NCBI GenBank assembly: GCA_003116875.1
Contig: BCKT01000013.1
Span: 186,001 to 250,000 of the forward strand
Length of the DNA stretch: 64,000 nucleotides
Origin: Takashimella koratensis
Lineage: Eukaryota > Basidiomycota > Tremellomycetes > Trichosporonales > Tetragoniomycetaceae
Reading direction: 5' to 3'
The translations under genes and the position numbers were made by a program. Numbering within the stretch: position 1 is the first letter of the stretch; each line of letters opens with the position of its first letter. Below, one piece after another: positions 12,829 to 23,683 of this stretch. The notes beneath the pieces were generated by a model. The model was not told the origin of the DNA. It ran no database searches and worked only from the letters and a program-made list of their open reading frames with translations.

Positions 12829-13216
12829 TATCAAGGATAGAACACAAGGCCTTGTAGTGGCCGTATGGTATCTTGGCTTCGATCTACGCTCGTAACTATC
12901 TTATGTCTGTTATCTTATATCGGTCACCTCTCTCATCTTACCCTCATCACGACTCTCATGCTCATTCCTTCTCGTACACCAACCGCTCTCATAAAATGTT
13001 CATAGACCCATTCTAGATCAACTATTCTGTCTTATATGTACAGCTCACATGTACCTACCATATACTGATTCACAACTGATTGCTACTGAACTAGATCAGA
13101 GTTACTCCTCCGAAGCTAGCAAGACTTACGCAAAGCAAAACAAGCAGAGGATACACAATGAGATGTGCTAAGCTGATGATAGGCTTCCTATCTGTACAGC
13201 GACATCGGTTCACGCA
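12829..13216. other. Convergent 3' intergenic region
   Basis: Between the stops of two convergent genes. AT-richer than the surroundings, with motifs such as TCTTATAT that could serve 3' processing. No other feature seen. Confidence 0.5.
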
Positions 13217-14368
13217 TTACCCTCCGGAACGTTGATCGTATGCGCTCCGATAAGGCCCTCCGTAGCTTCCTTTACCACGACCACTGTAGCCACCAGGATG
13301 ACTGACTCCCTGCCTCACTTCACTGCCGCCGTACCACCCCCCGCCTCCACCTCCCTGATACGTCCCGCGCTGTCCATACCCTCCCCCTCCATACCCTCCT
13401 CGTCCATACCCCCCGCCTCGTGCTCCATAAGCCCCACCTCCATATCCTCCTCTCCACGGTTGTCTATACCCAAAATCTGCACCGTCCCTTCTTGGCCCCG
13501 AGTCTGTCTCCCCTTCCCGATCTATATCATCTACCACAGCCAACACCTGCTCCGCAGTCCACTGTCCTCCATCCGCCTGCCGGCTTTCAGGAAGCGTGTA
13601 TATCCGATCGAAACCCTCGCAGTCGTCGGGCCGGGGAGGGCGGAAGAGGGAAGTCATCTGCCCCAGGACTTGCATGGCTGTCGCCGGGTCGTGGATGGTA
13701 GGGTGGTAGGTTCGTTGTTGCAGACGGACAGCAAGGTTCTGGTGTGCGACAGGTAGGACGAGACAGAAGACCAGGGGTCGAGAGGGCAGGGCATAGGCGA
13801 TGTTGACAAAGTGTGCTCGTTGTCTGCAATCGTCAGCCTCAGTGTCTCTTCGATCTACCGACAAGGTCTTTTTGCTCATTTCCACTCACGCTCGATCAAA
13901 GTCCACTCTATCCACGACAACGTTGAACCCTTGATCGAGACTACTCTGAACCACCGCTTCCACCTCTTGTCGCCGCTTGCTCACTGCATCGTCCTGAGAC
14001 GCGCGGACCCAACGCCTTCGTCGTCGAACAGGTGAGTTCCCAAGAGTCTCGTCGGTGCTCGCCCCCTGATACTCCCACTGCGGATCCTTAGAGTATCGGA
14101 CGAGTGCGTCGGCGAAAGTGGTCTTGCCTGAACCTGGAAGGCCTACCAGGATAAGTAGCACCTGGGGCTGAACAGGTAGAGACGGTCAGTAATTGCTGTG
14201 CGAGGAGAGCTGGTTGATCAAAGAACGTACCTCGATAGGAGAAGTTTGAGACGAGCTCGCTGAAGTGGACGCGGAGCTGAGCTCAGTGACGGTATTGCTG
14301 TCGATTTCGACAGAGGCGGCGCGAGTGGCCGACTGTGACGACTGTGACGCGGGACTGAGCTGGTCCAT
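13217..14368 (-). CDS. P-loop polynucleotide-kinase-like protein with glycine-rich tail
   Basis: Three exons (14231-14368, 13890-14167, 13217-13823) give 340 residues. After a Ser/Thr-rich leader comes VLLILVGLPGSGKTTFADAL, a hydrophobic strand plus Walker A motif. Further on, GFNVVVDRVDFDRAQRAHFV fits the kinase domain of PNKP and of aprataxin-related proteins, where VVDxxNFDRxQR is typical; here the Asn is replaced by Asp. The C-terminal third is almost all Gly, Tyr, Arg and Ser with RGG-like repeats, usual for RNA or nucleic-acid binding. No phosphatase or HIT domain is seen. A role as a nucleic-acid kinase is inferred from family. The start at 14368 is preferred, but the frame is open to an ATG at 14482. 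Confidence 0.75.
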
Positions 14369-14633
14369 GGCGTCCCAGCTGATAAGAGAGCGATGGCCGA
14401 TGGGATAGAGAGAGGGAGAGAAAGCGCGAAAGAAAGTATCAACCGTCAACATTGCAAAACTCGCCGGGCTCGTGGTTGCCACGTGGGTCTGGTAGATCGA
14501 TCAGCCGTGCCTGAAATGCGCACTCTGGTGACAACGACAACAACGTGGAGTCAACTACTGTATACCAGGTTCATCTTTGCATCTTTTATTCATCTCATCA
14601 CTGACCAACACTCGTAGACCACATCGCTCACCA

Positions 14634-16731
14634 ATGGTAGATAGCGGTCTCTTACAGGGGCTCGCAGAGAGTGCCGCGGGAGAGTGGACCATGATCCTCT
14701 CCCTCGTCTTTGGCGGTTGCTGCTCGTGAGTCCAAGCCTGAAAGGGTCAGCTTCTGGCGTTCCGAGCAATCTTGCAGAAGTCGGGGAGAGCATGGAGCTC
14801 ACACGCCGCTCCTTACTTGTGATGCTTCGTTTAGAAATGTCTGGGCTTTGGAAGCTGTTCTCAAGGACCATCCTCAATCAGGTGAGCGGCGACACCCCCT
14901 CAAGTTGACCATCCACCTTTCCTCACCTTTCATCGTCGCAAACTGACGCTGACACCATCACTTGTCGCTGTTGTATCTCTTCCATCTCTCTTTCTTCGCT
15001 CTTCTCTTTCACATCAGGAACTTTCCTCACGTTTGCCCAATTCCTATACGTCGCCATCCAGACCCTCTCTTCCCAATTCTACTTCCCCAAACAGACCCCG
15101 GGTCAACCACGGCGGTGGTCGGCTTGGATTCCGCGGTTCAAACGTAACGAGGTTCCACTGCGGCGATGGTTCGTGCAGGTGATCTTGTTCCTCGCTGTCA
15201 GCTTGAGTGAGTGGACGCGGGGGAGAAAAAAATCTTAGCTTGGGCTTGGGATTGAGCAGCTTACATGCCGCACAGTGAACAACTACGCTTTTGGGTTGAA
15301 GGTGGGTCTCAGCTGAGAGTTTCTCCCACTTGTCCATCTAGCTGACAACCGACGACAGATTCCTGTAACCGTTCACATCATCTTTCGAAGTGGTGGTAGG
15401 TCCCGCAATCCCTTGGTCTGCTACCTATCTCGTTTGAAGGGATCAACAGAAGGTAGCTGATGGATCACGGCTCAGGTCTCTGCGTTTCCATGCTCACCGG
15501 GTACTTTATGGCGAAGAAGCGATACTCGGCAGGCCAAGTGGTGAGCAGCTTCTTCTTCCTTCTCCATGTATCAAAAAAAAACTCAGGTCATATCCCTCTT
15601 GTGAAACCCTTTTGTAAGGACTAGCTGACCTGGCAACAGGTCGCTGGCGTCATCATCACCGCGGGTATCGTCCTCGCCACCCTTTCTGCACCTAGACGTC
15701 GATCCGCACCGTCCACCTCTTCAGCATCTGTAGCATCAGCCACCACTGCGCAGTCGAGCCCACACGACTGGCTATCCGACAACGCACAGTACACGGCAGG
15801 AATTGCTCTCCTCTCACTTGCTCTTTTCTTCTCTGCCTGGCTGGGGATCTGGCAAGAGCACACTTACCGCATTTATGGGAAGAAATGGCGCGAAGGGTTG
15901 TTCTACAGTGTGAGTCAAAATCAGCCGCCACGCATCGAGCTGGATCTGACACACAATGTGTGAACGCGAGTGCTAACCCTGAGTAGCATTGGCTATCTCT
16001 GCCATTCTTCGCACCTCTCTACCCAAGCCTAGCAAGCACATTCGCGTCGTTCACTGCGTCCCCGCACATTACACTCTTCGCCATCCCTCAACCAGACATC
16101 TCCTTCCTCGTCTTCCCCAGCACGCCAGCGGCTCGCATCCCATCTCCAATCCCGCCGACTGCTAAGGCTCTGCTTCAGCTCACCATCCCATCTGCAATCC
16201 TTGCCCTCGGCGTGAATGTTGTTACCCAAGGTCTCTGTATCAGAGGCGTCAACAGGCTGACTTCGGTGAGCGGTGATGAGGATAAAGAGAGCCTTCTGGA
16301 AAGGAAAACACTGACCCAACCTCTACTCAGAGAGTCAGCTCGACGACCGTTAACCTCATTCTAACTCTGCGCAAAGCAGCGTCCCTCGCCATCTCTGTGT
16401 GGTACTACGGCAGCGGGATCTCGCTTGGTCTTGCAGTTGGTGGCGCCATGGTCCTAGGTTCGTCACAGGTTCACTTAAACTCGCTCGTGTCCAGACGTAT
16501 CGAGCTGAGCTTTACTGATGAATGACAGGTGGTACTGTTATATACTCTCTCGCACCGGCACCACAATCCTACGGCGCCGACGCCGAGAAGAGCAAGAAAG
16601 ATGACAACGTGATCGCGGAGACCGACGAGATCCCAGCCGAAGAGCTGCTCAAGCGATCAGCGGTAGACGAGTCCAAAAGCACGGGAGATCTTCGACATCG
16701 ATCAAAACAGAATCAAAGAGGCGTATCATGA
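14634..16731 (+). CDS. UDP-sugar transporter, SLC35B4/YEA4 family
   Basis: Ten exons (first 14634-14725, last 16529-16731) keep frame and give 444 residues. LVFGGCCS continuing into NVWALEAVLKDHPQSGTFLT and FAQFLYVAIQTL is the N-terminal signature of SLC35B4/Yea4, which carries UDP-GlcNAc (and UDP-xylose in animals) into the ER or Golgi in exchange for UMP. Later family marks are NNYAFGLKIPVTVHIIFRSG, QEHTYRIYGKKWREGLFYSH and the C-terminal VNLILTLRKAASLAISVWYY. Membrane helices alternate with short loops, and an inserted Ser/Ala-rich loop sits in the middle. The tail is charged. In a fungus the likely role is supplying UDP-GlcNAc for wall chitin or glycosylation. The gene is divergent from the kinase gene across 265 bp. 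Confidence 0.9.
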
Positions 16732-16769
16732 GAGATGCATATGATGTGGGATCCTGGTTTCTACCTCTT

Positions 16770-18414
16770 CTACTTGCTCGCCCGTCCGCGCGGTCGCTCG
16801 CTCACCACCCTGAGAACATTAGCGAAGACTCTTCATCCTGACCTCTTTAAAGCACAAAGAATTATGCCATGGGAAGGAAAAGAGACACGTACATCTTGTT
16901 TCCGTTCTTGTCCTTTGATCGGCGAGTTCGGACACCCTGGAGCAGACCGTTGGCTGAACGCGGGTGTTTACCACCCTTGGATTTACCACGACCACCACCG
17001 TGAGGGTGGTCGCATGCGTTCATAGCGAGACCACGGACTTTGGGGCGCTTTCCGAGCCAGCGAGACCGCCCAGCTTTGCCAATCTGTCGCTGCTGGTGCT
17101 CTTTGCTGGAGGAATATTAGCTACTGACCCTACTTGAAAGTATCTGTCACAACTCACTTGCTGACAACACCGACGGTGGCGACACAACCCGGCTCAAGCC
17201 TCCGGACTTCCCCACTCTGAAGCTTGACCAACACGCTACCGAGTTTCTTCTGCCTGACACCCTCATCGTCCAGCCCACCTCCCATGTTGAGGACATCGGC
17301 ACCACCAAGCGCTTCACCTCTAGGTCCGTGGTGAGCGACGATCTGCGCAAACGTCCCTGCCGAGCGACACAGCTGCATCCGGCCTGACGGCATCGTGCTT
17401 AGGTTGTGCACCGTCGTTCCTGGCGGGATAAGGTAAAGCGGAAGGACGTTGCCCGGTTTGAGCGTGAGGGTACGGAGGAGACCAAGCGCTCGGGTCGTGC
17501 TTGCCTGTGCGGGGTCATCCACGGTTTGCGGCGACGAGGGGTCGGTCTCGGACATGGAAGACGACGAGGAATTGGGATTAACCCAGCCCTCGACGAAGCC
17601 CTCAGGGATACCTGATCGGAACGACTGAACGATATCGCCAGCGCGCAATCCATCAGGAGCGAGGATGTAGCTCCAACCGCCCTTGACCTCGTTTCGTTTC
17701 TTCCGCAACTCAGTGGTCCCACCTGCCAACTCGCTCTCGGTCTCTGCCAACACCGCGCCCTCTTCAGCCCCCTGTCGCTTCCCACTACCTCGGCGGTGAA
17801 TCAAGGCGATATGTGCGCTACGCCCCGGGTCGTACTCGACACGCACGACGTCGTGGACACCAGTCTCGAGTCGGTAGAAGTCGACGATTCGGAGTCGTTG
17901 CTTGTGGCCTCCACCGATACCTTTGTTGACGACTTGGCCAGAGTTGTTGCGCCCGCCATTGCGCCGAAGTGGGAGGGTGAGCTCGCGCATGGGACCGCCG
18001 GGGTGAAGGTGTGGGTGGTGGGGGTGGACAAGGTGCCTCAAGCCCTAGGAACAGTGCAAGTTAGCTTGGTCTTGAACGATAAAAGTCGATCAGAGAAGCA
18101 GAGCAAGACAAAAAGCAAGTTGACAAGTGATACAGGCAAAGGACATTTCAGAGAAGAAATCATATGGACGTCCAACTCACTGGGATGTTGGGGAACCCCT
18201 TCCCAACATATCGCTTCATGATGACCTGGTTGGTCGCTTTGGGCGGAGGCGGACCCCTCATGAGCAGATCGTCATCATTCTGAGCTGCCGATGAAGACGA
18301 AGACGTCTCCGTCGTAAATGACCGGGCCGGGAGTTGTGTCGCGGCGCGCGAAGTGGAAGCGAGACACTGGCGCGAGATGCGAACGACCGAAACGGTCTTG
18401 GAGAGGGTCGACAT
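16770..18414 (-). CDS. RML2: Mitochondrial large-subunit ribosomal protein uL2m
   Basis: uL2 sits at the peptidyl-transferase centre. Four exons (18181-18414, 17158-18044, 16893-17105, 16770-16809) keep frame and give 457 residues. The N-terminus ([20 protein letters not shown], then PARSFTTE) is a mitochondrial presequence: Arg/Ser-rich with no acids. The N-terminal uL2 domain carries [20 protein letters not shown]. The C-terminal domain carries [20 protein letters not shown] and [20 protein letters not shown]. The acceptor at 16810 gives a 40-nt last exon that ends [12 protein letters not shown], the usual fungal uL2m C-terminus. Without that splice the protein would end in an unrelated tail. 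About 140 residues of Ser/Glu-rich insertion lie in the middle. Confidence 0.92.
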
Positions 18415-18743
18415 GGCGGTCGGGGTCGATGCTGGTGATGGGATGCTGGATCGAGGTGGTAGGAACAGCTGCCAACCTGTTTTTCATCCTCGTTTTTTTC
18501 GAAGAGGAACCGACGGAAGCAATTGTGGAGTGCTGCTAAATGTAGTCCCCGATTGCCATTTACTTTGCGGCACATTTCCCCAAACCCCACTGTGAGACAC
18601 GTCAATGGCGGCCAGGAAGAAATCAGTCGACGCATTCTCTCATCTCTATTGACATTGTCCTATACACCTCCTCACCTCACCTGGCCTCATCGCCACCGCC
18701 CCTCCTCCCTCTCATCCTCTCACACCCCTCGTACCCTCTCGCC
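18415..18743. promoter_or_regulatory. Shared divergent promoter, uL2m / TSC13
   Basis: A 329 bp gap between divergent starts. The TSC13 side is strongly pyrimidine-rich (18640-18740), as expected of a fungal transcription start and leader. No TATA box or TCACGTGA is seen. Confidence 0.5.
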
Positions 18744-20121
18744 ATGGTCACCGTCACCGTGTCGTCCCCGGGCAAGCCCGCGGTCAAGCTCGACTTTGAC
18801 AACAAGCACCCAAAAGGTGTCACAGTCCGGGACGTCAAAGCTGCCATCCAGGCGAAATTCCCCAAGGCGAGTCCAGGTCCGCAAGCCAATCCGTTACACA
18901 AGGACCTGGATCGTGGCTAACAGTGCTCTCTTGGCACTTTACAGATGGAGTTTAACCGCCAGCGTATTGTCCTCCCTTCTATCGACCCCAAGTCAAAGGG
19001 TACCCCGATGACTGACGAGAGCAAAACTCTCGCTGATTACGGGGTCGGAGAGGGAGCCAAGCTTCGCCTCAAGGATCTCGGCAAGCAGGTCAGCTACAGG
19101 CAGCTGTACATGTGGGAATACGTGAGTGCGGCATCGGGGTAAAACATAAGGCTCAAAACGTCATGGAAGCTTGGCTGACACTGCGCAGATCGGACCCATC
19201 TTCCTTAACCCTTTGCTCCTGTACCTCTCCCACTTTGTCTGGGGCGAGTATGAGGTCTCTGCTCTCCAAGTGTGAGCCCAGATATCTCTACCTTGACGTG
19301 CTCTTTCACCGTTGAAAGCTGACTTACAACCTTTTTTGCTTCACAGGACGGTTCGCAACCTCATCGTCCTCCACTTCATCAAACGTGAGCTCGAGTCGAT
19401 CTTTGTGCACGACTTCTCTCGGCCGTCGGTCCCTCTGTCTTACGTCTTCCGCAAGTGAGTTTTGTCTTAGATGGTTCGAACACACTATTATAAGATGTGG
19501 ACGTCGCTAACCAAGGTGGTAGCTGCTTGTACTACTGGGGTGTGACCGGCTGCCTCATTGGCTTGACCCTTTACCGACCGGCGTACTCGGCCCCGGGCCT
19601 TGAAGGGAGCATCTTGAACAGCACTCCCTGGCTCTGGGGGTGGAGTCTGTTCATCTTGGTAAGCTATGCTGACCCACGTGTTTTTTGGATCGTAGCTGAT
19701 TCCCTACGCGCAATAGGTGAACGAGATCCTCAACCTCAGTTCCCACTTGCATCTCAAGTCAATCAGGACCCCTCGTGGTCAACCTCGCAAGTTTCCGACG
19801 GCTTTGGGCTTCGGGACCATTGTCTGCGCCAACTATTTCTACGAGGTCAACGGTGTCATTGCTCTTCTTCTCATGACCGGCTTCGACCTTGGCAGTGAGT
19901 CGGGTACTCCATCACTGTTGAAGTCACAGCACCCGGCTCTCTAGTGTCGGGGTGAGATCGTTATACTGACCCATCTCAACCCCACAGCCATCGTCTACTT
20001 CTGCATCGGCACGTACTTTATGGTCATTTGGGCCGGGCAGAAGTACCGCCGTTACAAGAAGGAGTTCGACCCCAAGGTGTTCCCCGGAAAACGCTGGGTC
20101 ATGTACCCCTTCGTCTATTGA
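18744..20121 (+). CDS. TSC13: Very-long-chain trans-2-enoyl-CoA reductase
   Basis: Tsc13/TECR carries out the last, NADPH-dependent reduction of the ER fatty-acid elongation cycle that feeds sphingolipids. About seven exons. The N-terminus is the ubiquitin-like domain typical of TECR (MVTVTVSSPGKPAVKLDFDN onward; TLADYGVGEGAKLRLKDLG). The membrane steroid-5-alpha-reductase domain follows: GPIFLNPLLLYLSHFVWG, HFIKRELESIFVHDFSRPSV and NYFYEVNGVIAL. The C-terminus MVIWAGQKYRRYKKEFDPKV is typical of the family. Length is about 310 residues, as expected. Stop TGA at 20119-20121. It is convergent with the SAF4 gene, 296 bp away. Confidence 0.93.
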
Positions 20122-20417
20122 ACAATCAAGCTCGACCACTATATCTGGCTCGCATATCTACTGACTGAAGTGGACTTTGGCAGAGACTGCAAAGCGACCG
20201 ACATATTCACATATTAGAAAACCTCACTCGCAATGAGGTATCTTATATCGTAGACTACCGTCCCATGGTGATGATAGACACGGGTGGTTGAACAATGCGA
20301 TACAGCTATTATGCATGGCTCATGTGGAACGTTTCGCTTGATGAGGGTAATGGGTTACAACAATGGTTTCTACAACGTATCTAAAACATGCAGTCTCGAT
20401 CATGTTTAAAGAAGGTA

Positions 20418-21829
20418 TTAATCGCTGTCGTATCCTGCCAACAGGCCCGAACTTGACCCCGATGTCGCCTTGACGTCGACATTATTCACCTCTTTGACCG
20501 CCCCTCCAACTGCGGTCTTTGAAACCGATTCTTTCCCGCTCGCTACTCGTATTTTCCCCCGTGCGCGAGGTATTGGCGATGAGAAAGCGTCCATGGCTTC
20601 GCCGAACGGACTGTATCGTTTTGCCGTGTTCTTCCGGATCATAGACACGAGCGAGGATGGTGTCGAGCCCATTGTCGTGTTGGCTGAAGATTGAGCCGCT
20701 GCTATCCCCTTGCCATTCCTCACTGGCCCCGGACCATCCGCTATCTCGCCGCCTCTACTCGGTCCCGCCCCACCCTCGCCTCCCACCTCCTTATCCGCAT
20801 CAACAGGCAACCCCCTGTTCTCCCTCGCTGCGGCCCACATCTCCCGTCCACCTTCCACCTCCTCGCTCCCCAGCTCTACCCCCTCCGCGAGCCCATACCG
20901 CTCCAGCACACCCTCGTCCCTTGCCTGTTTGGCGAGCAACACTTTCTTCTCTTCGCGAAACCGCCGGCGCAGGGCGGAGGAGACGAGGTAAGGGTCGGAC
21001 GAGAGGCGGTCGGACGCATGAGTGAGTTCGGTGAGTCGAGAAGTCTTTTGTTTCGCCCAGGTTTGTTGGTCAATAGTCTTCTCGACTTGGCCGAAGGGAT
21101 CGGCAGATGGTTCCGACGCTGATGGCTTCTCCGTGTCTGCGCGATATCTCAGTCAGCCACCGTACCACATACAACCTCCCTAGATATGATCATTCACTAG
21201 CTCGTAGTAATGAAGGTCACTCACCATGTACCGCGTACCCGCCGTGTTCAGCCGGGTCCCAATCCTCCTGCTTCTGCCTTGCGCCCTCGTGGACGACATA
21301 CGCTGCATTCTGTGGATCTGTCCTGATCTCGAACCATCCCGAGCACAAGTGACATTTACACCGAAAGGCGAAGATAGGAGTGCTGTAGTAATTGCCGACT
21401 TTACGTTTTTGGGCGTTGTATCGCACGCCTGCACCAATATGGGCCTATTGAAGAACAGGTTCAGTTTCAGTCGCGAGACCGCAAAATTTGCAGAGCACAC
21501 TTATCGAGTGTATGGGATAGGGACTCACGTTACATGACCCACACCAGATATTGAACGGTAGCTCAAATCTATAACCCACATGTCAGCTTCGAACACCAGA
21601 ACGCAGCCCACTTCAACTGACCTGACGACTAGGATGCCCTTGTCTATATCCTTTGCCCGTACGCCTAGCGCATGTTTCTTGCCTTGGTAGCTATTGAGCG
21701 TCGCATTCTTCTTCGGGTCAAAGTCGGGCGGGATGTACCTGGATGCTCAGTCAGCTAAAACGGATTTTTGGAGAGCTGATATAAAAGCCATGAACGTGGG
21801 GATAGAACCCACCGGTTGAAGCCCTGCAT
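20418..21829 (-). CDS. SAF4: Splicing factor SAF4/CCDC130 (CWC16 family)
   Basis: CWC16 proteins (Yju2/CCDC94 and Saf4/CCDC130) join the spliceosome around the first step. The start MQGFNR joins YIPPDFDPKKNATLNSYQ when the intron donor GTGGGT at 21814 is used; reading straight on gives nonsense. The zinc-binding core is seen as PFNIWCGSCNVNIGAGVRYN, KRKVGNYYSTPIFAFRCKCH and LCSGWFEIRTDPQNAAYVVH, four Cys in two pairs. YYSTPI with TDPQN points to CCDC130/Saf4, not Yju2. The C-terminal half is low-complexity and charged, ending SSSGLLAGYDSD. Introns separate short exons at 21.54-21.74 kb. Confidence 0.9.
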
Positions 21830-23167
21830 GATGCACGATCTGCGAGGCGCGTCCCCGACTTGCGACCGCTGGTTGAGGAGGCGAGGAGCGCGGTGTCGAG
21901 GTGTTGGTGAATGGATGGATGCAAGATGGAATCGAGATAATGAGTCGACATTTGGGGTGAAGCAGGTGGCAATTGTGAGGGCGTTTGTAGTCAAATGCGG
22001 GACGTTTTTTAGAAAGCGGCATAAAGGGAGCTGTGTTCGAAATGCGCAGTAGCTAGGAGGCGCAGCAGATCGCAAGAAGTAGAGCACGATGCATGAGAGG
22101 TAGGGGGTCGCAGTATAGATGGACAGGATGTATAGATCTAGAAGAAGCTGCTAGATGTTGCCTACCGCTACTGACAGTGATTGGATTGAAGTCTATTTCC
22201 TCTCGGCTTGCCGCGCGCGAGGACGAGCATCCGGACAGACGTGGACCTTGACCAACCTCGACCTTGACCAGCTCGACTCGACTCGACTACGTAGGGGTTG
22301 GAACCAGCTCAGATTTTGGTTCCAGAGCTGAAACCTTAATCCTTCAGTTCGAGGGGCATACATAAGCCTGAACAGCTGAACTGGTCCATATTTCGAGAAT
22401 CCCATCGCCAGATAATGCCTGCCCCGGTACTAGGCGACTCGATACGCCGCTCGAAATCGTTGTAAAACGAAGGGGTAGGTATGTGCCGTGATCCCAACCG
22501 CCTCCATAAGCTGAGATGAGCAGATCATCAGTGGCGACTCTCTGCATCATTCCATGCGCAGCCGCAGCAAGAGGATATAGGTGAGTGGGAGAGAAGCTGA
22601 GGGCAAGAACTCACCAGTGCAAGCCAACGATGAAGGGAAAAGGGCTACCGCGAGATGAGGGGTAATCAACGAGCAGAGATAAAGCCGAATGTCGTGTGAC
22701 CTGGGACTGGCGGTACCAGCGCGGCATTGTCGCCTTTATCCGACGGTGCTGCTTCGTTGTCGATAGCGAGGCGAGACCGCATCGTCGTAGCGAACATTGC
22801 GGATACGAAACCGTCTCGGAACCTCGTCCCATCGCTCGCAAGACCTTGCGTGTCTTCACAGATCGGTTCGAGTCACCGCTCAAGCTTCAAGAGAACGACC
22901 ACCAAAGCCAAATCACCCATCCAAAACTGACAATAGCTATCGCCCATCGCTGCCGTCGAATCACATCCGCATCGCATCCGTAGCCGCACCCATCGCCCTT
23001 CCGTAGACTCGATGAGCCAGCACTCTCTGATCCCGTCTCTGCTTCATCCGGCTCGATCACATATATCGTTTCCACCTCTTCTCGCTCGATGCGTCGACCG
23101 TTGACAACCGTGACGATCGTGTGCCGATTTGCGACCGAGGTGATGGAAACAACCATCATCCATCAAT
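21830..23167. other. Long region with no confident gene
   Basis: About 1.3 kb upstream of SAF4. ORFs occur on both strands (for example minus 22887-23159, with VVNGRRIEREEVE), but each stops soon, lacks a start context, and cannot be joined by good splice sites. No tRNA-like cloverleaf survives checking. It may be the SAF4 promoter plus decayed coding sequence. Confidence 0.4.
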
Positions 23168-23558
23168 TCACAAAACAAACGTAGAGCCCCTCCTGCCTCG
23201 TGATCTCCTTCTCGCGGCCCGTACGGGACGAGTCGGCTTGATGTTGCCGCGAGACGTTGACGGGGTCAAGAACGGGCTCAGACCTCCGGTAACCAAAGCG
23301 CGGACGGGAGCGGATAGATAACCTCTGAAGGACGGACGTGAGCGTGGAGAATAAAAATTGAAACGACGTAAAAAATCCTTGAATAGGGTCAACCTACCTG
23401 ACGAGGGACTTTACCGCTTCCTCTGCTGCTGCGCCTTTGTCCGAACCCCGGCCGTTGGGCGGCATTCCAAGCGACCAGGCATCCTCTGCCCTTTCAATGT
23501 GTAAATCTCGGGGCCCAGCGTACTCGTCGACCACGTGCTCCGACGTGTGCTCAAGCCA
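23168..23558 (-). CDS. Possible 3' exons of an unidentified gene
   Basis: Two blocks, 23398-23558 and 23168-23324, join in frame through a 73-nt intron (GTAGGT to CAG). They read like protein: WLEHTSEHVVDEYAGPRDLH, EDAWSLGMPPNGRGSDKGAA, then a basic Arg-rich end before a TGA. No start codon is found; upstream exons would overlap the Rab4 promoter or first exon on the opposite strand. I recognise no family. It could be a small gene, the tail of an overlapping antisense gene, or chance. Confidence 0.28.
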
Positions 23559-23683
23559 CTGCGTTCACTCAACGGCTCACCGTAAGACAATTGAAACGCT
23601 TGGGTCGCGTCGTCGTCGCCTTTGCCTTATCTTCATCTTCATCTCATTGATACCGATCCAACTTCAATATTCTCGAGTCAGCC

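Noticed and set aside
21775..21790. TATA-like ATATAAAAG near the SAF4 start
   Set aside because: It lies inside the first SAF4 intron and is not placed to drive a gene.
22250..22360. tRNA-like sequence (GGTTGGAACC, CAGTTCGAGG)
   Set aside because: No acceptor stem or anticodon arm can be drawn around it.
22863..22882. GGTTCGAGTC as a tRNA T-loop
   Set aside because: The flanking bases do not form a five-base-pair T stem.
22887..23159. DnaJ-like C-terminal piece (VVNGRRIEREEVE)
   Set aside because: Only a few residues resemble DNAJB6-type proteins, a stop lies just upstream, and no J domain is found nearby.
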